Shown here piece by piece: positions 1-8,337 of a stretch of DNA of 64,000 bases (its first letter is position 1; every line of letters begins with the position of its first letter). Under the pieces are notes generated by a model. That model was not told the origin of the DNA. It searched no databases and saw only the letters and a list, made by a program, of their open reading frames with translations. Source of the stretch: Pseudoalteromonas luteoviolacea DSM 6061 (lineage in GTDB: Bacteria; Pseudomonadota; Gammaproteobacteria; Enterobacterales; Alteromonadaceae); NCBI RefSeq assembly GCF_001625655.1, contig NZ_AUYB01000114.1, positions 40,267 through 104,266 of the forward strand. Reading direction: 5' to 3'. Made by a program: the position numbers and the translations under genes.

Positions 1-453
1 CTCTGCGATTTCTTCGAGTGACAGCTCTCGCGACAGAATGACACGCTCAATCCCTTGGTTAGCCCAAAATTGAACCGAGGCATAGTTTACTGCGTTTGCT
101 TGCACGGATAGATGAATAGGCATATCTGGCCATTTATCACGAACGAGCATGATTAAACCTGGATCTGACATAATGAGCGCATCAGGTTGCATCGCAATGA
201 CGGGTTCAATGTCTCTTAGATAAGTTTTTACTTTGCTATTATGCGGTGCGATATTTGATACCACATAGAGCTTCTTATTTTGCTGGTGGGCTTCATTAAT
301 GCCAATTTCTAAGTTTGCTAAATCAAACTCATTATTTCTGACACGTAAACTATATCTAGGTTGACCCGCATAAACGGCGTCGGCGCCATACGCAAAAGCG
401 TAACGCATATTCTTTAAACTACCGGCTGGTGAAAGTAGTTCTGGTACAAACAT
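1..453 (-). CDS. trhP: tRNA hydroxylation protein P, U32 peptidase-like (partial)
   Basis: This gene runs off the left edge of the window, so only the first 151 codons are present. Reading the reverse strand from the ATG at 453 gives a protein starting MFVPELLSPAGSLKNMRYAF, followed by YGADAVYAGQPRYSLRVRNN and IMSDPGLIMLV. These match E. coli YegQ/TrhP almost residue for residue as I recall it. TrhP is a U32 'peptidase-family' protein that takes part in prephenate-dependent hydroxylation of U34 in a subset of tRNAs; it is not thought to be a real protease. A TATACT box on the reverse strand at 516-521 could be its -10, but no good -35 is visible. The gene is divergent from ndk. Family identity is secure; the C-terminal part cannot be judged. 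Confidence 0.9.
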   Translation of the reverse strand, partial: MFVPELLSPAGSLKNMRYAFAYGADAVYAGQPRYSLRVRNNEFDLANLEIGINEAHQQNKKLYVVSNIAPHNSKVKTYLRDIEPVIAMQPDALIMSDPGLIMLVRDKWPDMPIHLSVQANAVNYASVQFWANQGIERVILSRELSLEEIAE

Positions 454-631
454 AACTAAACCTCATACATTGAACTGGGTGCAAGCCAGCTGCTGGGGAT
501 CTTAAAAAGCGGCGCAGTATAAGTGAGATTTTGCCGTGATATGTTGACTCAGATCAGGTTTAGCAAGGTGCTATCGTCACGCCAACTAAATAAAGCGGGT
601 GCAAAGTGTAGGCTTTTAGTCATAAAGCGCG

Positions 632-637
632 TATAAT
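632..637 (+). promoter_or_regulatory. -10 box of the ndk promoter
   Basis: A perfect TATAAT lies 42 bases before the ndk start codon and is followed at once by TCGCGCCC, a GC-rich discriminator. No convincing -35 hexamer is visible at 16-18 bases upstream. The GC-rich discriminator is the type associated with growth-rate and ppGpp control. Confidence 0.55.
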
Positions 638-679
638 TCGCGCCCGTAAATATCAACAATTATTAATGGAGCTAAAAAG

Positions 680-1111
680 ATGGCTTTAGAGCGTACTTTT
701 TCAATCGTTAAGCCGGATGCGGTAGCTAAAAACCACATCGGTGCAATCTACAACCGTTTTGAGTCTGCTGGTCTTAAGATCGTTGCTTCTAAAATGGTTC
801 ACCTTTCTCAAGAGAAAGCTGAAGGTTTCTACGCAGAGCACAAAGAGCGTCCTTTCTTTGGTGCACTAGTTGAATTCATGACTTCTGGTCCAGTAATGGT
901 TCAGGTTCTTGAAGGTGAAGATGCAGTTCGTAAAAACCGTGAAATCATGGGTGCTACTAACCCTGCTGAAGCGCTAGCTGGTACTTTACGTGCAGACTAC
1001 GCAGACAGCATCGACGAGAATGCGGTACACGGTTCAGATGCTCCTGAGTCAGCTGCTCGCGAAATCGCTTACTTCTTCAGCGATGAAGAGATCTGCCCAC
1101 GTACTCGTTAA
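680..1111 (+). CDS. ndk: Nucleoside diphosphate kinase
   Basis: Ndk transfers the terminal phosphate of ATP to other (deoxy)nucleoside diphosphates through a phosphohistidine and so balances the cytoplasmic NTP and dNTP pools. The protein is 143 residues, the usual length. It carries the family signature NAVHGSDAPESA, with the catalytic histidine at residue 117, and the N-terminal ERTFSIVKPDAV strand that packs at the nucleotide site. The ATG is preceded by GGAG (667-670). The gene has its own promoter and is closed by a strong terminator, so it is probably a single-gene unit. rlmN follows it, as in E. coli. Confidence 0.98.
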   Translation: MALERTFSIVKPDAVAKNHIGAIYNRFESAGLKIVASKMVHLSQEKAEGFYAEHKERPFFGALVEFMTSGPVMVQVLEGEDAVRKNREIMGATNPAEALAGTLRADYADSIDENAVHGSDAPESAAREIAYFFSDEEICPRTR

Positions 1112-1128
1112 TATTGAGTTGAGCAGAT

Positions 1129-1154
1129 AAAAAAGGGCTCTCGGGCCCTTTTTT
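1129..1154 (+). terminator. Intrinsic terminator after ndk
   Basis: Nine A/G bases (AAAAAAGGG) pair with CCCTTTTTT around a short loop, and the 3' arm doubles as the U-run. It lies 18 bases after the ndk stop codon. Confidence 0.9.
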
Positions 1155-1219
1155 AATCTCTTTTATTAGCTTGATCGTTTTTAAAAGCAATTGGGGTGTT
1201 TCTAAAAGCGATTACATTA

Positions 1220-1248
1220 TTGCGATGTTTGATTGATTTTTGTACAAT
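1220..1248 (+). promoter_or_regulatory. Sigma-70 type promoter of rlmN
   Basis: TTGCGA at 1220-1225 and TACAAT at 1243-1248 are separated by 17 bases. The -10 box is followed directly by TGCGCGC, again a GC-rich discriminator. The promoter lies about 50 bases before the rlmN start and probably drives rlmN and the genes behind it. Confidence 0.7.
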
Positions 1249-1300
1249 TGCGCGCTTTTATTTATGTTGTTCAATCCGTCACCTGAACTGAGGTTGTTTC

Positions 1301-2431
1301 ATGGCCACGACTGAGAAAAAAATTAACCTATTAGATTTAAACCGCGAGGGGATGCGCGAGTTATTTGCTTCATTTGGCGAAAAGCCATTCCGCGCCGATC
1401 AGGTGATGAAGTGGATATACCATTTTGGCGTAGATAACTTTGATGATATGAGCAATATCAATAAAAAGTTACGTGCGAAGCTTCAAAGCCAGTGTGAAAT
1501 CAGAGCGCCTGAGATCTCAGTAAAGCAGGTAGCAAGTGATGGCACTATTAAGTATGCGATGATCTTAGAAGGCGGACAGGAAGTTGAAACTGTTTGGATC
1601 CCTGAGAAAGAGCGTGCAACTCTATGTGTATCGTCACAAGTTGGCTGTGCGTTAGAATGTACTTTCTGCTCTACAGCGCAACAGGGCTTCAACCGAAACC
1701 TGAAAGTGTCTGAAATCATAGGTCAAGTATGGCGTGTGGCCACTGATATCGGCCTCCATGATGGTGATAGTACAAAACGTCCAATCACCAATGTGGTTAT
1801 GATGGGCATGGGTGAACCCCTGCTAAATATCAACAATGTGGTTCCTGCTATGGAACTGATGATGGACGACTGGGCATTTGGTTTATCTAAACGCCGTGTG
1901 ACGCTAAGTACATCGGGTGTTGTGCCTGCACTTGATATCTTAAAAGAAAAAATAGATGTTGCTTTGGCAATCTCACTTCACGCGCCCAATAACCCACTTC
2001 GCGATGAACTTGTACCAATTAATAAAAAGTATCCAATTGAAGAGTTTTTAGCTGCTTGTCGCCGTTATATTGATGGCTCGAAAGCAAATAAAGACGTCAC
2101 AATTGAGTACGTTATGTTACAAGGAGTAAATGACAGTACTGATCATGCACACGAGTTGGTGCAAGTATTGAAAGGCACACCGTCTAAAATCAATTTGATC
2201 CCGTTTAACCCGTTCCCTGGCAACGAATACGGTCGCTCGAGCAATAGCCGCATTGACCGCTTTTCTAAAGTGCTACAAGCAGCAGGCCTGACTTGTATTG
2301 TACGCCGAACTCGAGGCGACGACATTGATGCCGCATGTGGCCAGTTGGTTGGTGACGTTGTAGACAGAACTAAACGCGTGGTTAGAAAGCAGCAAAATCA
2401 AGATAATGCAATTGCAGTGAAGGTCGGCTAA
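1301..2431 (+). CDS. rlmN: Dual-specificity rRNA/tRNA (adenine-C2) methyltransferase RlmN
   Basis: RlmN is a radical-SAM enzyme that methylates C2 of A2503 in 23S rRNA and of A37 in a set of tRNAs, which tunes translation fidelity. The 376-residue protein has the radical-SAM cluster motif CxxxCxxC as C116, C120 and C123 in GCALECTFCSTAQQGF. The second essential cysteine, which is itself methylated during catalysis, fits C346 in DIDAACGQL. The MGMGEPLLN and LSTSGVVP segments are also typical. It lies between ndk and pilW, the conserved gammaproteobacterial order. Confidence 0.97.
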   Translation: MATTEKKINLLDLNREGMRELFASFGEKPFRADQVMKWIYHFGVDNFDDMSNINKKLRAKLQSQCEIRAPEISVKQVASDGTIKYAMILEGGQEVETVWIPEKERATLCVSSQVGCALECTFCSTAQQGFNRNLKVSEIIGQVWRVATDIGLHDGDSTKRPITNVVMMGMGEPLLNINNVVPAMELMMDDWAFGLSKRRVTLSTSGVVPALDILKEKIDVALAISLHAPNNPLRDELVPINKKYPIEEFLAACRRYIDGSKANKDVTIEYVMLQGVNDSTDHAHELVQVLKGTPSKINLIPFNPFPGNEYGRSSNSRIDRFSKVLQAAGLTCIVRRTRGDDIDAACGQLVGDVVDRTKRVVRKQQNQDNAIAVKVG

Positions 2432-2498
2432 AAAATAGGTGAAACACGGTGGCTTTCAGGTAATATAGAGCCATCGTGTCTTGGCAAAAGGGTGGTTA

Positions 2499-4190
2499 AT
2501 GCCTGCTTTTACTGATGTTTTACTCACTAAGCTAACCCGTGCGACAATTAAGCGTTGGCTCGTTGGGGCGAGTGTTCCTGTCATGTTACTTGGTTTAAGT
2601 GGCTGTGTGACTGAAACTCGCTACGCAAATAGCAACAAACCCGTAGTACAAAAGAAGACTGATAATCAAGATGCGGCTAAAACGCGCATTGCATTAGCTC
2701 TGCAGTACTTAGGTGCCGGCAACAACACTCAAGCCAAGTATAACTTGGATCGAGCCCTCAGCTTAGCACCTAAACTTCCTGAAAGTCATTACGCTCTTGC
2801 TTACTATTTTGAGCAAGTGGGTGAGAACGAAAAAGCCGAAAGTGCTTATATTCAAGCCCTTAAGTTTGGTCCGAATGATCCAAATACGCGTAACAACTAC
2901 GGCACATTTTTATGCCGTATTGGTGAATTTGATAAAGCAACAGAGCAATTTTTCAAAGCAATAGATATTCCAAGCTATTTGCGAGTGGCTCAAAGCTACG
3001 AGAACTTGGCACTGTGTGCTTTGCGCCAAGACAACTTTGACTTGGCTTTAGACTATTTGAAGCGGGCTCTTGATCACAACTCCCAAAGGCAATCCGTACT
3101 AATTTTAACGGCTAGCATCTTTTACGCTAAAAGCGAGCTTCATAAAGCTGAAGATGTTTTGAAGTTGTATGCTAACAAAGGGTTTGTGTCAGCCAGAGGT
3201 ATGTTATTAGAGCACTTACTGGTGTCGCGAATGGGGCGACTACAGTATGCGCAAGAGTTAGAGACTTTATTGTTACAGACTTATCCCCAATCGTTAGAAG
3301 CACAGTTAGTCCTGAACAAAACTGTGCATTTAAGTGAATTTGAACAACTCAAAGAGCAATATAGAACATCTCAGTTAGATAAGATAACCAATGTAGATGG
3401 TACTAAGGTCGTTGCGAATCCACAGATCAAAATTAAGCGCAAAACACCAAAACGCTTGGCAGACAAAGTTGATCAGTCAATGCCGCAGCCTTTTAGCGAT
3501 GAACGAGGCGCTTCACACTCGTTAATTTCGGCGGTTAACGAACCTCAACCTACTCAAGTAAGTGCTAATACGCAGATCAAGGGTGAAGAGCCAGTTCAGC
3601 AAGCAGTGGTAAATTCAGACGTATTCATAACAGATTCACCAGCACCTCGTAGAGTGCAGTTTGCACCACCTTCTCGCGAAGATACTGAAGTTAAATTAAC
3701 GCAATCGCAACAGCAAGTGCGTTTTGTGTCAGAAGCTCCAAAGCAAAATGCCGAACAGGTGGTATTCCATCGCACGGATCCAAGTGACATTGTATTTACG
3801 CCGCAGACACAAGCTACACCGCTAGAATCAGTCAGTGGTGAAGGCAGGATGCTTAATGAAGAGGTACTTATTCCTAAGGTACCTTCTCATCGAATTGAAA
3901 TGGGCGAAAACCTATTTAGTTTGTCAGTAAAATATAATATTAAGCTGGAAAAGTTGTTAAAATGGAATGCACTGAGAAAATCAGACCGGCTGACAATCGG
4001 ACAAGTAATTTATTTAAATGATCCAAATACAACGCATTCAATCGTAAAGGGGGAGTCATTGTTTGATATCGCCATTAAGCACAAGTTATTGATTGATGAT
4101 TTAATGCGTTGGAACAGATTAACACCAGATGTTGCCCTTGAACCTGGGCGACGTATTTTAATCGTAGATCCAAACAACTATATTTTATGA
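2499..4190 (+). CDS. pilW: Type IV pilus biogenesis lipoprotein PilW/PilF with TPR and two C-terminal LysM domains
   Basis: PilW/PilF is the outer-membrane pilotin that helps assemble the PilQ secretin of type IV pili. The N-terminus has a signal sequence ending in the lipobox LSGC (Cys about residue 36). It is followed by about five TPR units (residues 55-245) with the characteristic APKLPESHYALAYYFEQVGE and PNDPNTRNNYGTFLCRIGEF segments. The family usually ends near 250 residues; this protein has about 563. A long polar linker (roughly 280-460) leads to two LysM-like peptidoglycan-binding units, one starting VPSHRIEMGENLFSLS and one starting THSIVKGESLFDIAIK. I chose the ATG at 2499 because GGTGG precedes it; an in-frame TTG at 2481 is the other option. 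The stop overlaps the next start (ATGA). Confidence 0.85.
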   Translation: MPAFTDVLLTKLTRATIKRWLVGASVPVMLLGLSGCVTETRYANSNKPVVQKKTDNQDAAKTRIALALQYLGAGNNTQAKYNLDRALSLAPKLPESHYALAYYFEQVGENEKAESAYIQALKFGPNDPNTRNNYGTFLCRIGEFDKATEQFFKAIDIPSYLRVAQSYENLALCALRQDNFDLALDYLKRALDHNSQRQSVLILTASIFYAKSELHKAEDVLKLYANKGFVSARGMLLEHLLVSRMGRLQYAQELETLLLQTYPQSLEAQLVLNKTVHLSEFEQLKEQYRTSQLDKITNVDGTKVVANPQIKIKRKTPKRLADKVDQSMPQPFSDERGASHSLISAVNEPQPTQVSANTQIKGEEPVQQAVVNSDVFITDSPAPRRVQFAPPSREDTEVKLTQSQQQVRFVSEAPKQNAEQVVFHRTDPSDIVFTPQTQATPLESVSGEGRMLNEEVLIPKVPSHRIEMGENLFSLSVKYNIKLEKLLKWNALRKSDRLTIGQVIYLNDPNTTHSIVKGESLFDIAIKHKLLIDDLMRWNRLTPDVALEPGRRILIVDPNNYIL

Positions 4191-5155
4191 ACCAAGAAGA
4201 GATTGAAACCACGGCCGAGACTATATCTCTCGGTCAAACTTTAGCAAACGCAAGGGCCGAACAAAACTTGAGCCTTGAAGACGTTGCTGGCCGCCTAAAG
4301 CTTAATCATACTCAGCTTACAAAACTGGAACAAGATGACTATCACAGCTTAGGCCCAGAGACTTTTGTTAGAGGTTATATTAAGAGTTATAGTGCGCTGC
4401 TTGGTTTGGATAACGAGCAAGTTCTAAGCTTGTATCAAAGTCCCAATGTGCCAGAGCAAAAGCGCAATATGAAAAGTTTTTCGAGGCGCACAGAGAAAGA
4501 AGCGCACGACAGTAGGCTAATGATTGTGAGCTATATAGTTGCGATTGTGTTTCTGGGGTTGTCGGCGTTTTGGTGGTGGCAAACAGCCAGCACGTCAGAT
4601 AACGTCGAAGAGGCCAGCTTTATCCCTGAAAGTACAAGCTCTTCAGCACCTCAGAGTCCGTCGCTTACTGAGCAATCTATTGATAATGCCCAATCAGTTG
4701 AAACAGAGGCAAGTACGGAAACTGTATCACCGGAGCAAAGCCTTGATACAAATATGCCTGTAGAGCCGAGCGCAGTGCAAGAGCAACAAAATAAGGTAGC
4801 TGCAACGAATGAATTAGCATCAGCGCCAGTTGAGCAACCACAATTAGAAACGGTTGAGGCGCCATCAAACACTTCAACATCGACGTCGAATGACTCTGAA
4901 TTGACACCTCCTAGTCAAGTCGTGATGCATTTTGAAGAAGACAGTTGGGTTGAAATTTTTGATGCGACACAAGAGAGAGTAGCATTTGGTGTCAAAAAGG
5001 CAGGCTACACTATGACCGTAAGCGGCATTGCCCCGTTTTCCGTTGTGTTAGGAAAACATCAAGTAGTCAGTATTCAACTGGATGGTCAACCAGTTGATAT
5101 TTCAGGGTTGCCTCGCAATCGTTTAGCAAAGTTTAATTTACCGTTAGCAGAGTAG
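4187..5155 (+). CDS. rodZ: Cytoskeleton protein RodZ
   Basis: RodZ is a bitopic inner-membrane protein that anchors MreB filaments and supports rod shape. Three parts are visible: an N-terminal Cro/CI-type helix-turn-helix (about residues 13-80, including LKLNHTQLTKLEQDDY) that binds MreB, one transmembrane helix (about 111-131, ending in SAFWWW), and a periplasmic region. The latter has a Ser/Thr/Glu/Gln-rich low-complexity linker and a C-terminal DUF4115 beta domain (about 246-320). At 322 residues it is of normal length. It overlaps pilW by four bases, so the two are probably translationally coupled, and ispG follows six bases later. Confidence 0.93.
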   Translation: MNQEEIETTAETISLGQTLANARAEQNLSLEDVAGRLKLNHTQLTKLEQDDYHSLGPETFVRGYIKSYSALLGLDNEQVLSLYQSPNVPEQKRNMKSFSRRTEKEAHDSRLMIVSYIVAIVFLGLSAFWWWQTASTSDNVEEASFIPESTSSSAPQSPSLTEQSIDNAQSVETEASTETVSPEQSLDTNMPVEPSAVQEQQNKVAATNELASAPVEQPQLETVEAPSNTSTSTSNDSELTPPSQVVMHFEEDSWVEIFDATQERVAFGVKKAGYTMTVSGIAPFSVVLGKHQVVSIQLDGQPVDISGLPRNRLAKFNLPLAE

Positions 5156-5160
5156 TCGTC

Positions 5161-6282
5161 ATGTTTTCAGAATCACCGATAAAGCGAAGAAAGTCCACCC
5201 GGATCAACGTTGGTAATGTGCCGATAGGCGATGGTGCGCCAATTGCCGTTCAGTCCATGACAAATACAGACACACTTGATGTAGATGCCACGGTTGGACA
5301 AATTCGTGCTATTCAAGATGCTGGTGCAGACATTGTGCGCGTTTCAGTTCCAACAATGGATGCGGCAGAAGCATTTAAAAGTATAAAAGAACAAGTGGAC
5401 ATTCCACTGGTTGCAGATATTCATTTTGACTATCGAATAGCACTAAAAGTTGCCCAATATGGGGTGGACTGTTTGAGGATTAACCCTGGTAATATAGGAA
5501 GTGAAGACCGTATTCGCGCGGTTGTAGACGCAGCTCAAGAGCGTAATATTCCAATTCGAATTGGTGTTAATGGCGGCTCTTTGGAGCGCGACTTGCAAGA
5601 AAAGTACGGTGAACCTACGCCTGAAGCTTTATTGGAATCGGCTATGCGTCATGTCGAGATTCTTCAGCGTCTAAACTTTGACCAGTTTAAAGTGTCAGTG
5701 AAAGCGTCAGATGTATTTTTGGCGGTGGGAGCTTATCGCCTTTTAGCAAAAGAAATCGACCAACCTTTGCATTTGGGCATAACAGAAGCCGGTGGGTTTA
5801 GAGCCGGTTCAGTGAAGTCCGCGGTGGGTCTAGGTATGTTGCTTGCTGAAGGTATTGGGGATACGCTACGTGTCTCTTTAGCAGCTGATCCAGTGCAAGA
5901 AATTAAAGTTGGCTTTGATATATTAAAATCACTACGTATACGTTCTCGAGGCATTAACTTTATTGCGTGCCCGAGTTGTTCTCGTCAAGAGTTTGATGTT
6001 GTTAACACCATGAACCAGCTAGAAGAAAGGTTAGAGGATATTATCTCACCTATCACGGTTTCAGTAATTGGGTGTGTTGTAAATGGCCCAGGCGAAGCGC
6101 TTGTGAGTGACTTAGGTTTGGCGGGGGCTAATCGTCGTTCAGGGCTATACATCAATGGTGAGCGTCAAAAAACACGTATCGACAATGACAATATTGTTGA
6201 GCAGCTAGAAGAGCAAGTTAGAGAGTATGTTGCGAAAAAAGAAGCGCAACCAACTATAGACGTAAAAATCATCGAAGAATAA
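5161..6282 (+). CDS. ispG: 4-hydroxy-3-methylbut-2-en-1-yl diphosphate synthase
   Basis: IspG (GcpE) is the [4Fe-4S] enzyme of the MEP isoprenoid pathway. It reductively opens methylerythritol cyclodiphosphate to HMBPP, using flavodoxin as electron donor. The protein has 373 residues. The cluster ligands fall at C270, C273 and C305 and E312, in IACPSCSRQEFD and VIGCVVNGPGEA; to my recollection these are the same positions as in E. coli. The TIM-barrel N-terminus begins KRRKSTRINVGNVPIG. The Shine-Dalgarno sequence is weak, which fits coupling to rodZ five bases upstream. Confidence 0.97.
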   Translation: MFSESPIKRRKSTRINVGNVPIGDGAPIAVQSMTNTDTLDVDATVGQIRAIQDAGADIVRVSVPTMDAAEAFKSIKEQVDIPLVADIHFDYRIALKVAQYGVDCLRINPGNIGSEDRIRAVVDAAQERNIPIRIGVNGGSLERDLQEKYGEPTPEALLESAMRHVEILQRLNFDQFKVSVKASDVFLAVGAYRLLAKEIDQPLHLGITEAGGFRAGSVKSAVGLGMLLAEGIGDTLRVSLAADPVQEIKVGFDILKSLRIRSRGINFIACPSCSRQEFDVVNTMNQLEERLEDIISPITVSVIGCVVNGPGEALVSDLGLAGANRRSGLYINGERQKTRIDNDNIVEQLEEQVREYVAKKEAQPTIDVKIIEE

Positions 6283-6309
6283 CCCAATTCGGTGGTTGAA
6301 TTTATTTCG

Positions 6310-6337
6310 TTTACGTTTTAAGCGAGCAGGGTATAAT
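6310..6337 (+). promoter_or_regulatory. Probable promoter of the hisS-yfgM-bamB operon
   Basis: TATAAT at 6332-6337 is followed directly by GGGCGC, a GC-rich discriminator. TTTACG at 6310-6315, 16 bases upstream, may be the -35. It lies in the 144-base gap after ispG, where no terminator is visible, so read-through from ispG is also likely. Confidence 0.55.
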
Positions 6338-6426
6338 GGGCGCATTTTATCGCACTGCATTCAGGATTTTGTTGTATCCTGCATTCGTAATTTAGAGAAA
6401 AGAATAGTTAATATTTAGGAATTTCA

Positions 6427-7704
6427 GTGGCAAATCAAATTAAGGCAATTCGTGGCATGAAAGATTGCCTACCGGGTTCAACTCAGATCTGGCAAAAAAT
6501 AGAAACGACTCTCAGAGATACACTAGCAGCATTTGGTTATCAAGAAATACGCTTCCCTATTGTAGAGTCAACAGATCTGTTTAAGCGCTCTATCGGTGAA
6601 GTAACTGATATCGTTGAAAAGGAAATGTACACTTTTGAAGACCGCAATGGCGATAGCTTAACTTTGCGCCCTGAAGGTACCGCAGTGTGTGTAAGAGCTG
6701 GGATTCAAGAAGGTCTGCTCTATAACCAAGAACAACGCCTATGGTATATGGGACCTATGTTCCGTCGTGAACGTCCGCAAAAAGGTCGCTACCGTCAATT
6801 CTATCAGTTCGGTGTTGAAACGTTTGGTATTGCAACTGCGGATATTGATGCTGAACTAATCATCATGACAGCTCGTTTATGGAAAGCTTTCGGTATCAGT
6901 AACCATGTTCGTTTAGAATTGAACTCGCTTGGTTCTAATGAATCACGAGCGGCATATAAAGATATTTTGATTGCCTACCTTGAGCAGCATCAGGATAAAT
7001 TAGATGAAGATGCAAAACGTCGTATGTATTCTAATCCTTTGCGCGTTCTAGATAGCAAAAACCCTGAGGTACAAGCGGTTGTTGTAGGTGCTCCGAAGCT
7101 TTCTGATCACCTTGATGAAGAGTCACAGCAACATTTTGCAAATTTATGTGAACGTTTAGACGCCGCTGGCGTCGAATACCAGGTAAATGAAAATCTTGTT
7201 CGTGGCTTAGACTACTACAACCGAACAGTATTTGAGTGGGTAACAGACAGTTTAGGTGCCCAAGGCACGGTTTGTGCCGGTGGCCGCTACGATGGTCTTG
7301 TGGAGCAACTAGGTGGCAAAGGCACACCAGCTGTTGGCTTTGCAATGGGCATGGAAAGACTGATTCTGCTACTTGAAGAGCTGAACAGTGTTGGTGAGAT
7401 CCGTCGCAACGTTGATGTTTATGTTGCTGCAATGGGTGATGCTGCAAGCATTAAAGCGCCAGCACTTGCAGATCAGCTACGCGATGATATCAAGGGATTA
7501 CGAGTGCAGGTACATGCCGGTGGTGGTAATTTCAAAAAACAATTGAAGCGTGCAGATAACAGTGGTGCAGTCGTTGCGTTGATTTTCGGTGAAGATGAAA
7601 TCGCAAACGGCACGGTAACGATTAAGTACTTACGCGAACAAAAAGAACAAATAACTCTGCCAATGGCTGAGGCACAGGCACTGTTGGCCGAATTGGCTGG
7701 TTAA
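6427..7704 (+). CDS. hisS: Histidyl-tRNA synthetase
   Basis: HisRS charges tRNA-His in the cytoplasm and is a class II synthetase. The 425-residue protein shows motif 2 (YMGPMFRRERPQKGRYRQFY), the HisRS-specific LVRGLDYYNRTVFEW segment, the AGGRYDGL loop and motif 3 (GFAMGMERLILL), then a C-terminal anticodon-binding domain. It begins with GTG, preceded by TAGGA at a normal distance. yfgM starts nine bases after its stop and bamB follows, so the three form one operon, with der after a terminator. Confidence 0.98.
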   Translation: MANQIKAIRGMKDCLPGSTQIWQKIETTLRDTLAAFGYQEIRFPIVESTDLFKRSIGEVTDIVEKEMYTFEDRNGDSLTLRPEGTAVCVRAGIQEGLLYNQEQRLWYMGPMFRRERPQKGRYRQFYQFGVETFGIATADIDAELIIMTARLWKAFGISNHVRLELNSLGSNESRAAYKDILIAYLEQHQDKLDEDAKRRMYSNPLRVLDSKNPEVQAVVVGAPKLSDHLDEESQQHFANLCERLDAAGVEYQVNENLVRGLDYYNRTVFEWVTDSLGAQGTVCAGGRYDGLVEQLGGKGTPAVGFAMGMERLILLLEELNSVGEIRRNVDVYVAAMGDAASIKAPALADQLRDDIKGLRVQVHAGGGNFKKQLKRADNSGAVVALIFGEDEIANGTVTIKYLREQKEQITLPMAEAQALLAELAG

Positions 7705-7713
7705 GAGGTTAGA

Positions 7714-8328
7714 ATGGAAATTTATTCAACAGAAGAACAACAAGCAGAAGCAATAAAACGCTTTTTTAAAGAAAACGGTACATCTCTTATCGCAGGTGCG
7801 GTACTAGGTCTAGGTGGTCTGTATGGTTGGAAAGCCTACAACCAAAATCAAATTACATCTGCGGAAGCAAGTTCAGAAGCTTACAATCAGTTAATTGAAA
7901 GCGGTGAAGTATTGTCAAAAAGTGATGCTTTTCTAACTGAAAATGCAGACTCTAATTACGCTGTATTAGCTGCATTTGTAGCTGCAAAAGAAGCGGTTGA
8001 TGCAGGTGAGCTTGAGCAAGCAGCGAGCAAGTTAACTTTCATTGCTGACAATGTTAAAAGCCCTGAATTAAAAGCTACGGCACTACTTCGTTTAGCAAGA
8101 GTACAACTTGCTCAATCAAAGCATGACGAAGCACTGGCGACCTTAGGTAAATCTATTCCTGCTAGCTTTGCTGCTCAAGTTGCTGAAGTGAAGGGTGACA
8201 TATACCTGTCTACAGGCGACCAAGAAAAGGCGCGTGAGCAGTATCAAAAAGCGATTGATGCAGACGGTGCAGATAACAATGCGTTGTTGCAGATTAAGTT
8301 GGATGATTTAGCTAAAGCGTCAAACTAA
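7714..8328 (+). CDS. yfgM: Ancillary SecYEG translocon subunit YfgM
   Basis: YfgM is a single-pass inner-membrane protein with periplasmic TPR repeats. It associates with the Sec translocon and PpiD and is thought to hand exported proteins to periplasmic chaperones. The 204-residue protein has a short cytoplasmic N-terminus (MEIYSTEEQQAEAIKRFF), one membrane helix (about residues 24-42, LIAGAVLGLGGLYGWKAY) and a helical C-terminal domain with TPR-like ELEQAASKL and GDQEKAREQYQKAID units. A strong AGAGG precedes the ATG. It sits between hisS and bamB as in E. coli. Confidence 0.94.
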   Translation: MEIYSTEEQQAEAIKRFFKENGTSLIAGAVLGLGGLYGWKAYNQNQITSAEASSEAYNQLIESGEVLSKSDAFLTENADSNYAVLAAFVAAKEAVDAGELEQAASKLTFIADNVKSPELKATALLRLARVQLAQSKHDEALATLGKSIPASFAAQVAEVKGDIYLSTGDQEKAREQYQKAIDADGADNNALLQIKLDDLAKASN

Positions 8329-8337
8329 GGAGTCGCC

